Source: Lentisphaerota bacterium (GTDB lineage Bacteria; Verrucomicrobiota; Lentisphaeria; Victivallales; Victivallaceae). Taken from it: a stretch of 50,580 bases of DNA. The stretch covers positions 1 through 50,580 of the forward strand of contig SUVS01000018.1 of assembly GCA_015061885.1 (NCBI GenBank), written 5' to 3'. The notes beneath the pieces were generated by a model. That model was not told the origin of the DNA. It saw only the letters and a program-made list of their open reading frames with translations, and made no database searches. The position numbers and the translations under genes are program-made. This document shows, piece after piece, positions 1 through 8,163 of this stretch; the stretch's first letter is position 1, and every line of letters starts with the position of its first letter.

Positions 1-16
1 TTTTCAAAACTTAAAG

Positions 17-53
17 GGCATTTATCTATTTGTGTAACAAATAGATAAATGCC
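17..53. repeat. Perfect 16-bp inverted repeat (AT-rich hairpin)
   Basis: Arms 17-32 and 38-53 are perfectly complementary (GGCATTTATCTATTTG) around a 5-nt loop. It lies beyond the 3' end of the minus-strand decarboxylase gene, about 30 nt from a second, G-rich hairpin. The same two-hairpin arrangement recurs at 36560-36660, where the 16-bp arms have a different sequence. Its function is unknown; it may be half of a mobile or terminator-like extragenic element. Confidence 0.8.
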
Positions 54-83
54 AATAAAAGGTTTGGAAAAGGGTGATGGGGT

Positions 84-136
84 TTGGGGAAGAGGGAAAT
101 AACCTTTCCTCAAAAAGGTTTTTCCCTCTTCCCCAA
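84..136 (-). terminator. Long G-rich/C-rich hairpin, probable terminator of the dat-ddc operon
   Basis: Arms 84-107 and 114-136 are almost fully complementary (TTGGGGAAGAGGGAAA... against ...TTTCCCTCTTCCCCAA), with AACCTTT/AAAGGTT at the tip. It sits about 50 nt past the decarboxylase stop codon on the minus strand. No clear U-run follows the outer stem, so termination is inferred from position and stem strength. A close relative is found at 36620-36660. Confidence 0.65.
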
Positions 137-188
137 GGCTCCCATATCAACCTTTATCGGGAACAGAGCCTTTGTAATTGTAACCTGA

Positions 189-1643
189 TTACCGCAGCGA
201 GAGGATCAAACTCAAGAGTTCATCCAGTTTCTGATGGGTCTGCATGGGGTTGAGCAGTGTGAATTTCAAGCACACATTGCCGTAAACCACGGTTTGACCG
301 ATCACCACGCCTTTGGTGTGCAGTAATGCCCGGCGGATGCGTTTGTTGAGCGTATCGGCATCTTCCTTGCATCCGGCAGGTGGCAGCAGACGGAAGACCA
401 CCGAACTGATTTCCGGCTCGGTAATGACTTCCACATCCGCGGTTTTGACCAACTGACTGTAAAAATATGCCGCATTTTCCATGCAAGTTGTGATGATTTC
501 CGACCAGCCGGCCTTGCCCCGCATCTTGAACGACATCCAAACTTTGAGTGCATCAAACCGCCGGGTGGTCTGCATGGATTTATTCACCAGGTTTATGTAG
601 CCGTCTTCTTCATCTTCTTCCCGGTTGAGGTAATCAGCGTGAAGTGTCAGGGCTTCAAAGTATTTCTTATCTTTTATCAGCGATGCACTGCAGCTTATCG
701 GCAGCAGGAACATCTTGTGGAAATCCACGGTTATGGAGTCGCAATCCGCCAGACCGGCGACCCGGCTGGCATATTTTTCCGACAATATCACGCCGCTGCC
801 GTAAGCTGCGTCCGCGTGGAGCCACAAACCGAATTCGTCGCAGATCTTCCGCAATTCCTTCAAGGGGTCGATGCTGCCGAAGTCGGTAGTACCCACCGTT
901 GCCGAAATGCAGAAGGGCAGATTTCCTGCTGCAATATCCTTTTCAATAAGTCCCCGCAACGCCGCAACATCCATCTGCATAGCTTTATTGACCGGCACTT
1001 TGACCACAGCATCGTAGCCCATACCCATAAGGTGTGAGCTTTTTTCCATGGAAAAGTGAGCGATTTCCGAGCTGTACATCCGCAACTTCCGGAAATTTTC
1101 CGGCAGGCCGTACTTTTTTACATCCCAGTTGAGCTTTTCGTTGCAGAACCAGTCGCGTGCCAGCAGTAACCCGGAAAGATTGCTCTGACTGCCGCCGGAA
1201 GTGAAGACACCGTCGGAATCTTTGCCGTAACCGTAAAGATCACAGAGGTTGCGGATAACTTCCACTTCGATCTCGGTCGCCGCCGGGGATTGATCCCACG
1301 AATCCATCGACTGATTGAAAGTGGCGATTATCAGCTCCGACGCGATCGACTCCAGCAATGCCGGACTGTGCAAGTGGGCCATGTAGTCTGTGGACATGGG
1401 CCGCACCAGATTGGGCAGAATTTTAGCTTTGACTTCTTCAAGCAATTCAGCGTAGGTGATCTTGCCATCGGGCAGCAGTTCATCGGTACGCAGTGCCGCA
1501 CGCAACTCATACGGCGGCATCCCGGCGTAGGCGTGAGAGTGATCCAGCGAGTCAGCGATCGCCTGGGCGGTCGCTGACATCATTTCTACAAAACGCTTTT
1601 TATCTGCTTGAGCCGGCGAGAGAAAAAGATCATTTTGTTGCAT
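189..1643 (-). CDS. ddc: PLP-dependent decarboxylase, probably L-2,4-diaminobutyrate decarboxylase
   Basis: A group II PLP-dependent decarboxylase of 484 residues. It probably converts L-2,4-diaminobutyrate to 1,3-diaminopropane and CO2 in the cytoplasm. The PLP lysine lies in DFHKMF (about residue 310), followed by LPISCSA, the context typical of diaminobutyrate decarboxylases. The cofactor-binding HADAAYG (about 276) and SGGSQSN (about 148) are also visible. ATG at 1643 is preferred over an in-frame TTG 15 nt upstream because GAGG lies 9 nt before it. It overlaps the aminotransferase gene by 14 nt, so the two are probably translationally coupled. The upstream partner makes diaminobutyrate, which supports the specificity. 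Aspartate or glutamate decarboxylase activity is possible but less likely. Confidence 0.85.
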   Translation of the reverse strand: MQQNDLFLSPAQADKKRFVEMMSATAQAIADSLDHSHAYAGMPPYELRAALRTDELLPDGKITYAELLEEVKAKILPNLVRPMSTDYMAHLHSPALLESIASELIIATFNQSMDSWDQSPAATEIEVEVIRNLCDLYGYGKDSDGVFTSGGSQSNLSGLLLARDWFCNEKLNWDVKKYGLPENFRKLRMYSSEIAHFSMEKSSHLMGMGYDAVVKVPVNKAMQMDVAALRGLIEKDIAAGNLPFCISATVGTTDFGSIDPLKELRKICDEFGLWLHADAAYGSGVILSEKYASRVAGLADCDSITVDFHKMFLLPISCSASLIKDKKYFEALTLHADYLNREEDEEDGYINLVNKSMQTTRRFDALKVWMSFKMRGKAGWSEIITTCMENAAYFYSQLVKTADVEVITEPEISSVVFRLLPPAGCKEDADTLNKRIRRALLHTKGVVIGQTVVYGNVCLKFTLLNPMQTHQKLDELLSLILSLR

Positions 1644-3021
1644 CACTATTGACCTCAATAACCACCTTTTCGTAGATGGAAATCATCTTTTCGAGTTCTT
1701 CTTGTGTTACATTCAAAGCACACAGACAACGCATTACCGAACCATGACGGCCGCCCTTTTCCATGACCAGACCGTTCTGGAAGCACTTTTTCTGCACCAG
1801 TGCGGCAATATCGCCGCTGGCAGGCAGACTGCCCAGCGAGTCTTTGGCACCTTTGGGATCAACAAATTCGCAACCGGACATCAAACCCTTGCCGCGAATA
1901 TCGCCGATAATGGCAACTTTGCTCTTGAGTTCGTTCATGCGTTCACGCAAGTAATCACCCTTGCGGCGTACTTCGGCAAGGAATTCTTCGTTGGCAACGC
2001 GGTTCATAACCACGGTACCGGCGGCCATAGCCAGCTGGTTGCCGCGGAAAGTACCGGCATGTGCGCCGGGAGTCCACTTGTCGAGTTCTTTATTGTAAAT
2101 GACTACCGACATGGGCTGGGTGCCGCCGATAGCTTTGGAAACCAGGATCACATCCGGTTCGATCCCGGCATATTCAAAGGCAAAGAACTTGCCGGAACGA
2201 CCGACGCCGCACTGGATTTCGTCGCAGATCATGGGAATCCCCAATTCTTTGGTCACTCTGCGGACAGTCTGCAGAAATTCCACCGGTGCGGGGATAACGC
2301 CGCCTTCGCCCTGGATCGGCTCCAGAATGACTGCTGCCGGACGGGTGATGCCGCTTTCGGGATCTTTCAGAGTGCGTTCAAAGTATTCACAGCAGGCCTT
2401 GACGCCGGCTTCGCCGCCCAGACCGAAGGGGCAGCGGTAGCTGTAAGGATAAGGGAAGAAATGCACTTCCGGCATCAGAGCGTGAACTTTTTCTTTGGCC
2501 CCCAGATTGCCGGTCAGAGCCATGGCACCATGACCCATACCGTGATAACCGCCGGAAAATGCCACGACCGAGCTTCTGCCGGTGGCGGTTTTACAAAGTT
2601 TGATCGCCGCATCAGTTGCGTCAGTACCCGAAGGGCTGCAGAACTGAACTTTTACATTGCCCTGCATACCTTCGGGCAGCAGAGAAATAAGTTTGTGGAC
2701 AAAGCGGTCTTTAGTCGGAGTGGTGATGTCCAGCGTGTGCAGAGGTGCATTGCTGGAAATAAGTTCGATCATTGCCTGATTGACTTCGGGGTCGTTATGC
2801 CCCAGAGCCAGTGTACCGGCTCCGCAGAGAAAGTCAAGATAACGGTTGCCTTCAACATCCTCCACCCATGAGCCTTGAGCTTTTACGAGGGCGTAAGGAA
2901 ATTTCCGGGGGTAACTGCGGGCGTTGGACTCGGTTGCTTCCTGACGGAGCATGTAGTCTGCATTGGTCACCGGGACGCCGCTGTTGGCACAGCAGTTACA
3001 AGTATCATTTTTGATCGCCAT
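1630..3021 (-). CDS. dat: Diaminobutyrate--2-oxoglutarate aminotransferase (class III)
   Basis: A class III, PLP-dependent aminotransferase of 463 residues. It probably forms L-2,4-diaminobutyrate from aspartate semialdehyde and glutamate. Visible motifs are SPSGTDATDAAIK, EPIQGEGG (about 234), CDEIQCGVGRSG (about 267) and the PLP lysine in VSKAIGG (about 296). The start at 3021 (MAIKNDTC) follows AAGGGA at normal spacing; the frame stays open 114 nt upstream but lacks a ribosome site there. Four cysteines within the first 20 residues are unusual for the family. With the overlapping decarboxylase it gives the two-step 1,3-diaminopropane route known from Acinetobacter and Vibrio, a source of norspermidine. 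No ectoine or siderophore genes adjoin it. Confidence 0.87.
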   Translation of the reverse strand: MAIKNDTCNCCANSGVPVTNADYMLRQEATESNARSYPRKFPYALVKAQGSWVEDVEGNRYLDFLCGAGTLALGHNDPEVNQAMIELISSNAPLHTLDITTPTKDRFVHKLISLLPEGMQGNVKVQFCSPSGTDATDAAIKLCKTATGRSSVVAFSGGYHGMGHGAMALTGNLGAKEKVHALMPEVHFFPYPYSYRCPFGLGGEAGVKACCEYFERTLKDPESGITRPAAVILEPIQGEGGVIPAPVEFLQTVRRVTKELGIPMICDEIQCGVGRSGKFFAFEYAGIEPDVILVSKAIGGTQPMSVVIYNKELDKWTPGAHAGTFRGNQLAMAAGTVVMNRVANEEFLAEVRRKGDYLRERMNELKSKVAIIGDIRGKGLMSGCEFVDPKGAKDSLGSLPASGDIAALVQKKCFQNGLVMEKGGRHGSVMRCLCALNVTQEELEKMISIYEKVVIEVNSDATK

Positions 3022-3149
3022 TGCTATAGTTCCCTTATTTGTTGGGTTGCCGGTTTTCATCTTTCTTTTTCTGTTTATTTTCCGGCATTGGTTATCAACA
3101 ATGTCTGCACGAATCCCCCATGCTGGATTCTGCATTAGTACCGGCTTTT

Positions 3150-3177
3150 AAAATAGCACAAAAACCCCTCAATGCAA
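3150..3177 (-). promoter_or_regulatory. Sigma-70-type promoter for dat-ddc
   Basis: On the minus strand, TTGCAT (3172-3177) is followed after 16 nt by TATTTT (3150-3155). Transcription would start near 3143, giving a leader of about 120 nt before the aminotransferase start. This is read by eye and has not been mapped. Confidence 0.5.
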
Positions 3178-3232
3178 GTTTGATTCCAACTTAAATGGCA
3201 AAAATCCACAATTTTATAAAAATGGTCTTTTT

Positions 3233-4129
3233 TTACAGTTTGTACCCGGTCAGGTTCAGGAAGTTTTCGCGGAATACCATCTTGCGGTCTTTTTCGGAAA
3301 TATGTTCAAAAAGCACCCCGGCGGTGTGCATCCCGGCATTGATGACCGGAAAGTCCGTGCCGAAAAGCAGCCGGTCGGGGCCCAGCATTTTCACGCCTTT
3401 TTTCAGCATGCCCCAGCGGAACAAGCCTCTGCCCGAAAGGTCAAAGTAAATATTTGAATACTTTTCCGCCGCCTGATAATTCGCCATGACTCCGCCGTTA
3501 TCCGGATGAGCCACCACGATTTTCAGACGCGGGAAATTTTTTGCCAGATTGCAGGTATCTTCCACGCTGTACGGGTGGATATTCAGTGTCATACCCAGGC
3601 TTTGCATCAGTTCCAGTATCGGAAACATCCCTTTGCAGGCGTATTCGCGGTAATTCATTACGTAGCTGGCGATTTTCCCCACCCAGCGGAACCCCATATC
3701 GTAAAATTTCTGTACTTCCGCACAGGATTCTTCCGGGAAAAACGGGTGGATGTTCGCACCGGGTAAATAGAGTTTCGGATATTTTTTATGGACTTCCAGC
3801 ACTTTGCGGTTGCACTGGCGGATGACTTCAAAATCACTGCCGTCGTTGAAAATATTGAACGCCCCGCAGGAAACCTGAATGCCGGCACGGCGTTGTTCGG
3901 CAAAAAGTTCCTCATAACTTTTGGGTATCTCAAAAGGAAAATTCCGGTCAGAAGCCAGATAAGGGTGCATGTGGGAATCAATTATGCCGTATTCGGCTAA
4001 ATCAAAATGCATATTGTTATTTCCTTTCGGTGCAATGGCGGCTTTTTCAGCGGCACCGGCAGTTTTGCCGATTGCTGAAACGGCAATGGCGGAAAGAAGT
4101 CCGGTTTTCAAAAAATCGCGTCTGTCCAT
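3233..4129 (-). CDS. Tat-exported metal-dependent amidohydrolase (amidohydrolase 2 family)
   Basis: A 298-residue TIM-barrel metal-dependent hydrolase of the PF04909 type. The N-terminus carries a twin-arginine signal (DRRDFLKTG followed by a hydrophobic stretch and an Ala-rich cleavage region), so export as a folded, metal-loaded enzyme is expected. Metal-site motifs are DSHMHPYL near residue 52, IHPF and NIHPY in the middle, AHPDNGG, and LLFGTDFPV near the C-terminus with the acidic ligand. The substrate is unknown; relatives include decarboxylases and lactonases. It is transcribed alone, divergently from the symporter. A C-rich terminator is not obvious. The family call is firm, the substrate is not. 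Confidence 0.75.
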   Translation of the reverse strand: MDRRDFLKTGLLSAIAVSAIGKTAGAAEKAAIAPKGNNNMHFDLAEYGIIDSHMHPYLASDRNFPFEIPKSYEELFAEQRRAGIQVSCGAFNIFNDGSDFEVIRQCNRKVLEVHKKYPKLYLPGANIHPFFPEESCAEVQKFYDMGFRWVGKIASYVMNYREYACKGMFPILELMQSLGMTLNIHPYSVEDTCNLAKNFPRLKIVVAHPDNGGVMANYQAAEKYSNIYFDLSGRGLFRWGMLKKGVKMLGPDRLLFGTDFPVINAGMHTAGVLFEHISEKDRKMVFRENFLNLTGYKL

Positions 4130-4482
4130 ACAGCAAAAATATCCTGACTGATCGGGTTTTGTTGTTCAATATCAAGGCATATCAGATCGGGTGTAATATA
4201 ACGCCGGAGAGAAATATTTGCAAATGTTTTTGCTTAAATTCGCTCCGCAAATATCTGTTGGCAAGATTTATTCTTCTGCGGCACTGTCAGAGATGCAGCG
4301 GTGTGAATTTTTTTCAAAAAAGATTTTTTTTTGAGCTTGCAAAATACTTTATGTGGGTGTATAGTCAGAAAACGACCGCATTTTTTGGATTACAGGTGTA
4401 TTGTGCCTGTGTTCCGGTTTCAGCAGAAACAATAAACACTAATTAAATATAAATAAACATAAAGGATGGAGAAGGTCAAAAA
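4130..4482. other. Divergent intergenic region between amidohydrolase and symporter
   Basis: This 353-nt gap contains the symporter promoter (4337-4365) and a leader of about 110 nt with an AG-rich ribosome site (AAAGGATGGAG) before the symporter start. The part nearer the amidohydrolase must hold its promoter, but no convincing -35/-10 pair was found there. No small coding region or structured RNA was recognised. Confidence 0.5.
4337..4365 (+). promoter_or_regulatory. Strong sigma-70-type promoter of the symporter gene
   Basis: TTGCAA (4337-4342), a 17-nt spacer and TATAGT (4360-4365) match the housekeeping consensus closely. Transcription would start near 4372. The spacer contains TATGTGG, also seen in the promoters at 7061 and 40778. 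Confidence 0.7.
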
Positions 4483-6816
4483 ATGACAGAACATGGCATG
4501 AACTGGGTAGATTGGCTCTTTATCGGGATCCCGATTCTGATAGTGGTCTTTGCTGCTCTCAAATCGCAAAAGTATGTAAAAGGTGTTGCAGACTTCATTT
4601 CTGCCGGCCGTGTGGCGGGGCGTTATGTTATTTCGGTGGCATCAGGCGAAGCCGCACAGGGGCTTATCAGTGTGGTTGCGGTTATGGAAATGTATTACAA
4701 GTGCGGGTTTGCCGTATCGTTCTGGCACTCGCTCTTGCTGCCGATCAGCATGGTTCTGGGACTGGTCGGGTTCTGTACTTACCGCTTCCGCGAAACCAAA
4801 GCGTTGACCATGGGGCAGTTCTTTGAAATCCGTTACAGCAAGGGTTTGCGTGTGGTGGCGGCGACCATTCAGAGTTTGTCCGGTATCGTCAACTACGCTA
4901 TCTTCCCGGCGGTGGGTGCCCGTTTTATTATGTACTTCCTCGACCTGCCGGTCTATGTGAATGTTTTAGGTATGGCTTTGCCGACCTTCGGTTTGTGCAT
5001 GGCCGGATTTCTGGGCTTGGCTCTGCTGATCGCCTGTCTGGGCGGTCAGGTTACGATCATGGTTACTGACTGCGTACAGGGATTGATCTCCTACCCGATG
5101 TATGTGGTTATTGTTGCTTACATTTTCTACAAGTTCTCCTGGAGCGACGAAATGCTGCCGACTTTGCTGGCACGGGCTCCCGGCGAGAGCTTCCTCAATC
5201 CTTACGACTGCCACAACTTGCGTGACTTCAACGTGTTTTACTCGGTCTGCGGTATCTTGGGTGTCTTCCTCAACCGTATGAGCTGGGGCGGCTGTATGGG
5301 TTACAATGGTGCCGCCAAATCTCCGCACGAAGCCAAGATGGGTGCTTTGCTCGGTACCTGGCGAGGCGGTTTGGGACTCATGGTCTGGATCCTGCTGGCA
5401 GTTGCGGTATTTACTTTCCTCAATAACAAGAACTTCTCCAAAGAATCGCGTGAAATCCGCCACCAGCTGGCAATCAAGACCCTCGATGATGTTGCCGCCG
5501 GTAAGCAGTTTGATACTGCCCGTGCCCAGCTCAAGGAAGTCTATAAGACAATTCCCGAACGCACCAAATTCAGCAAGACTTATGCAGATCATGCCGCCTG
5601 GGCCGCTGAAAATGACGATCCCTTCAAGGTTGAGACCCGTAAAGTCTTGAGCCAGACCGAACCGGGTAAAAAGGTCGCCCAGACCTTTGATACCATCTAC
5701 GGTCAGATGCTCGTGCCGCTGGCGATCCGCGAAATGCTGCCGCCCTACGGTATTACCGGTATTTTCTGTGCTTTGATGATCTTTTTGATGATCTCTACGG
5801 ATACGACCTACATGCACAGCTGGGGTTCGATCATCGTACAGGACTTTGTGGTTCCGTTGCGTAAGAAGGCATTTACGCCCAAAGGTCAGATCAATGCGTT
5901 GCGTTGGTCGATCACCGGGGTGTGCTTGTTTGCGTTCCTCTTCAGCTTCTTCTTTGCACAGATCGACTATATATTGATGTTCTTCGCCATTACCGGGGCT
6001 ATCTGGAGCGGTGCCGGGGTGGTTATCACTATGGGCTTGTACTGGAAACGCGGTACCACTGCCGGTGCATTCACCGCACTGCTGTTGGCGGCGATCTGGG
6101 CTTTGAGCGGTATTACCGCACAGCAGACCTGGGCACAGTACATCTATCCGTGGCTGGAAAGACACGATCTGGTTCAGGTTGTCGGCGATGCGTTGTGGAA
6201 CATCTCCAAACCGCTGCATCCGTGGATCGAATGGAAGATGAACCCCAACAAATTCCCAATCAACTCGGTTGAAATCGGTTTTATGGGTCAGATCCTGGCA
6301 TTGGTCAGTTACATGACTGTATCGTTGCTGACCTGCCGCAAACCCTTTAACATGGATAAAATGCTCCACCGCGGTATCTATGCCGATGCCAATGCGGTCA
6401 AAGTCGAAAAGAAACCCTTCAAGCTGGGTGCTTTCATGAACAAGAATGTTCTGGGTATTGACGAACAGTACTCCAAAGGCGATAAAGTTCTGGCATGGAG
6501 CGTGTTCTGCTACAGCTTCATCTACACATTCATCATTCTCTTTGTGATGGTGATCGTCTGGCATGCAATCAGTCCGTGGGGCGATAAAGCATGGAGTGCC
6601 TACTTCTTCGTCAAGCAGTTCGTAGTGGTGGGTATCATCGGTGTGGTATCGACTTTCTGGTTCGGTATCGGCGGTACGATCGACCTCCTCCGGTTGTTCC
6701 GCGACTTGGAAAATAAGGAAAGCAATGACCTCGACGACGGTCGCGTGGTCAACAATATGTCGGTTGCCGATATGCAGCGTATGCAGGAAATCGACAACGA
6801 AAAAGAAGAAAAATAA
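4483..6816 (+). CDS. Sodium:solute symporter (SSS family), large form
   Basis: A 777-residue inner-membrane protein of the sodium:solute symporter family, with many hydrophobic segments starting at WLFIGIPILIVVFAAL. Early SSS features are visible: the SAGRVAGRYVISVASGEAAQG segment and the conserved glycine-rich region after it. It is longer than classical SSS carriers (about 500-550) because of a hydrophilic insert at about residues 315-405 and a charged C-terminal tail rich in Glu/Asp/Lys. Such long forms are common in Planctomycetes and Lentisphaerota. The substrate cannot be read from sequence; a sugar, acid or nucleoside is possible. The gene is monocistronic, with its own promoter and terminator. 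Confidence 0.85.
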   Translation: MTEHGMNWVDWLFIGIPILIVVFAALKSQKYVKGVADFISAGRVAGRYVISVASGEAAQGLISVVAVMEMYYKCGFAVSFWHSLLLPISMVLGLVGFCTYRFRETKALTMGQFFEIRYSKGLRVVAATIQSLSGIVNYAIFPAVGARFIMYFLDLPVYVNVLGMALPTFGLCMAGFLGLALLIACLGGQVTIMVTDCVQGLISYPMYVVIVAYIFYKFSWSDEMLPTLLARAPGESFLNPYDCHNLRDFNVFYSVCGILGVFLNRMSWGGCMGYNGAAKSPHEAKMGALLGTWRGGLGLMVWILLAVAVFTFLNNKNFSKESREIRHQLAIKTLDDVAAGKQFDTARAQLKEVYKTIPERTKFSKTYADHAAWAAENDDPFKVETRKVLSQTEPGKKVAQTFDTIYGQMLVPLAIREMLPPYGITGIFCALMIFLMISTDTTYMHSWGSIIVQDFVVPLRKKAFTPKGQINALRWSITGVCLFAFLFSFFFAQIDYILMFFAITGAIWSGAGVVITMGLYWKRGTTAGAFTALLLAAIWALSGITAQQTWAQYIYPWLERHDLVQVVGDALWNISKPLHPWIEWKMNPNKFPINSVEIGFMGQILALVSYMTVSLLTCRKPFNMDKMLHRGIYADANAVKVEKKPFKLGAFMNKNVLGIDEQYSKGDKVLAWSVFCYSFIYTFIILFVMVIVWHAISPWGDKAWSAYFFVKQFVVVGIIGVVSTFWFGIGGTIDLLRLFRDLENKESNDLDDGRVVNNMSVADMQRMQEIDNEKEEK

Positions 6817-6840
6817 TAATTTCTTCGCCTGAAAAAACAA

Positions 6841-6884
6841 AAGGCTATTGCAGAACCTCAAAGTTTTGCAGTAGCTTTTTTTTG
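6841..6884 (+). terminator. Rho-independent terminator after the symporter
   Basis: The sequence folds into a 14-15 bp stem (AAGGCTATTGCAGAAC pairing with GTTTTGCAGTAGCTT, one bulged G) followed by eight T residues. It is 25 nt past the stop codon. Confidence 0.85.
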
Positions 6885-6885
6885 T

Positions 6886-7016
6886 GTGGGGGCGGGTGTA
6901 TGGGGAGATTGGCAGTTTATATTCGCTGTCTGGGCAGACAATAGTTTTTACACTGTATAGTGTTTGCCGGGACAGTGAGTCAAGTGGCAGTGGCAGACTT
7001 TGCCTGCCTGCCGTTT
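6886..7016 (+). repeat. Intergenic dispersed repeat, copy D
   Basis: The part CACTGTATAGTGTTTGCCGG through GTGAGTCAAGTGGC and the inverted GGCAGACTTTGCCTGCC lines up with copy A at 15122-15320 (GCGTATTGCTTGCCGG, GTGCGTCAAGTGGC, GGCGGGCTTTGCCCGCC). It is a degenerate copy. It fills most of the 303-nt gap between the symporter and the ABC gene. Confidence 0.6.
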
Positions 7017-7060
7017 ATTGTCATTCAGTATTTTATTTTGTTTATTTGTTGATTTACAGG

Positions 7061-7088
7061 TTGCAAAAATACTGATATGTGGTATCTT
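7061..7088 (+). promoter_or_regulatory. Promoter of the ABC ATPase gene
   Basis: TTGCAA (7061-7066), 16-nt spacer, TATCTT (7083-7088). The predicted start is about 25 nt before the ATG at 7120, giving a short leader. The spacer again contains ATATGTGG. Confidence 0.5.
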
Positions 7089-7119
7089 TCTTTATTGCAT
7101 TTGTTTTCAGGAAAATTTT

Positions 7120-8106
7120 ATGGCTTTGTTGGAAGTAAAAAATCTTAAAGTTGATTATCCGGTGCGTGGCTCATGGCTGGCAAAACGGAAGTTTCTGCAC
7201 GCTGTGGACGATGTTTCTTTTACTGTTGACCATGGCGAAACTGTCGGTCTGGTCGGCGAGAGCGGCTGCGGCAAGAGTTCCATTGCCAAAGCTCTGGTAC
7301 GGCTGGAAACACCGGCTTCGGGGAATATCCATATTGCCGGAGAAGATATTTCTCTGCTCAAAGGCAGAGCTTTACGCAAAGCACGCAAGAAATTCCAGAT
7401 GGTTTTTCAAGACCCTTACGGTTCGCTGAACCCCCGTTTGAGTATTCAAAGTACGCTGGATGAAGTTCTGTCTTTGCATACAGCTTTATCTAAAACTGAA
7501 CGCTTTGTCCGGATGCAGGAACTTATGTCGCTGGTGGGGCTTGACCCCGGTCAGCTGGGGCGTTATCCGCATGAGTTTTCCGGCGGTCAGCGTCAGCGTA
7601 TCGGTATAGCACGGGCGTTGGCGGCAGAACCGGATCTGCTGATTGCCGACGAACCGGTTTCGGCTCTGGATGTAAGCGTACAGGCTTCAATTATAAATCT
7701 GCTTAAGGAGTTGCAGAAAACCACCCGGATCGGATTGCTTTTTATCGCTCACGATCTGGCGGTGGTCGAACATATCAGCGACCGCATACTGGTAATGTAT
7801 CTGGGACGGGTCGTGGAAAGTGCCAAAGCTGAAGAACTCTGCTCCAGACCACGGCACCCTTACTCGGCGGCGTTGCTTTCGGCAGTGCCGACGCTGGAAA
7901 AACGCTCCGCCGGCAGAATAAAACTCTCCGGCGATGTGCCCAGTCCGCTGGATCCGCCGGGCGGGTGTGCGTTTCATCCCCGTTGTCCTTACGCCACTGA
8001 AAAATGCCGGTCATGCCGTCCTGAATTGCGGGAAATCGCTCCGGGACATTATACGGCATGTTTTCATGCGTCGGAAAATGGGATTTTTTCTTGCGAAAAA
8101 ATATAA
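7120..8106 (+). CDS. Oligopeptide/dipeptide-type ABC transporter ATP-binding protein (OppF/DppF-like)
   Basis: A 328-residue ATPase subunit of a peptide- or nickel-type importer. It has Walker A GESGCGKSS (46-53), Q-loop FQDPYGSLNPR, signature FSGGQRQR (152-159), Walker B LLIADEP and the C-terminal oligopeptide extension (RHPYSAALLSAVPTL, then GGCAFHPRCPYATEKC with its conserved cysteines). The start at 7120 (MALLEVKNLK) follows CAGGAAAA and fits the family; the upstream frame is hydrophobic read-through of the leader. No permease, binding protein or partner ATPase is adjacent, so it is an orphan here and must pair with components elsewhere. Confidence 0.88.
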   Translation: MALLEVKNLKVDYPVRGSWLAKRKFLHAVDDVSFTVDHGETVGLVGESGCGKSSIAKALVRLETPASGNIHIAGEDISLLKGRALRKARKKFQMVFQDPYGSLNPRLSIQSTLDEVLSLHTALSKTERFVRMQELMSLVGLDPGQLGRYPHEFSGGQRQRIGIARALAAEPDLLIADEPVSALDVSVQASIINLLKELQKTTRIGLLFIAHDLAVVEHISDRILVMYLGRVVESAKAEELCSRPRHPYSAALLSAVPTLEKRSAGRIKLSGDVPSPLDPPGGCAFHPRCPYATEKCRSCRPELREIAPGHYTACFHASENGIFSCEKI

Positions 8107-8119
8107 TAAAGTGTATATT
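8091..8119 (+). promoter_or_regulatory. Promoter of the ilvE-panC-hisD operon
   Basis: TTGCGA (8091-8096), 17-nt spacer and TATATT (8114-8119) overlap the last codons of the ABC gene. Transcription would begin near 8126, about 38 nt before ilvE. Confidence 0.6.
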
Positions 8120-8163
8120 AAATCAATTTGATCTTTTAATCTTTAACCTTATGAGGTGATACC

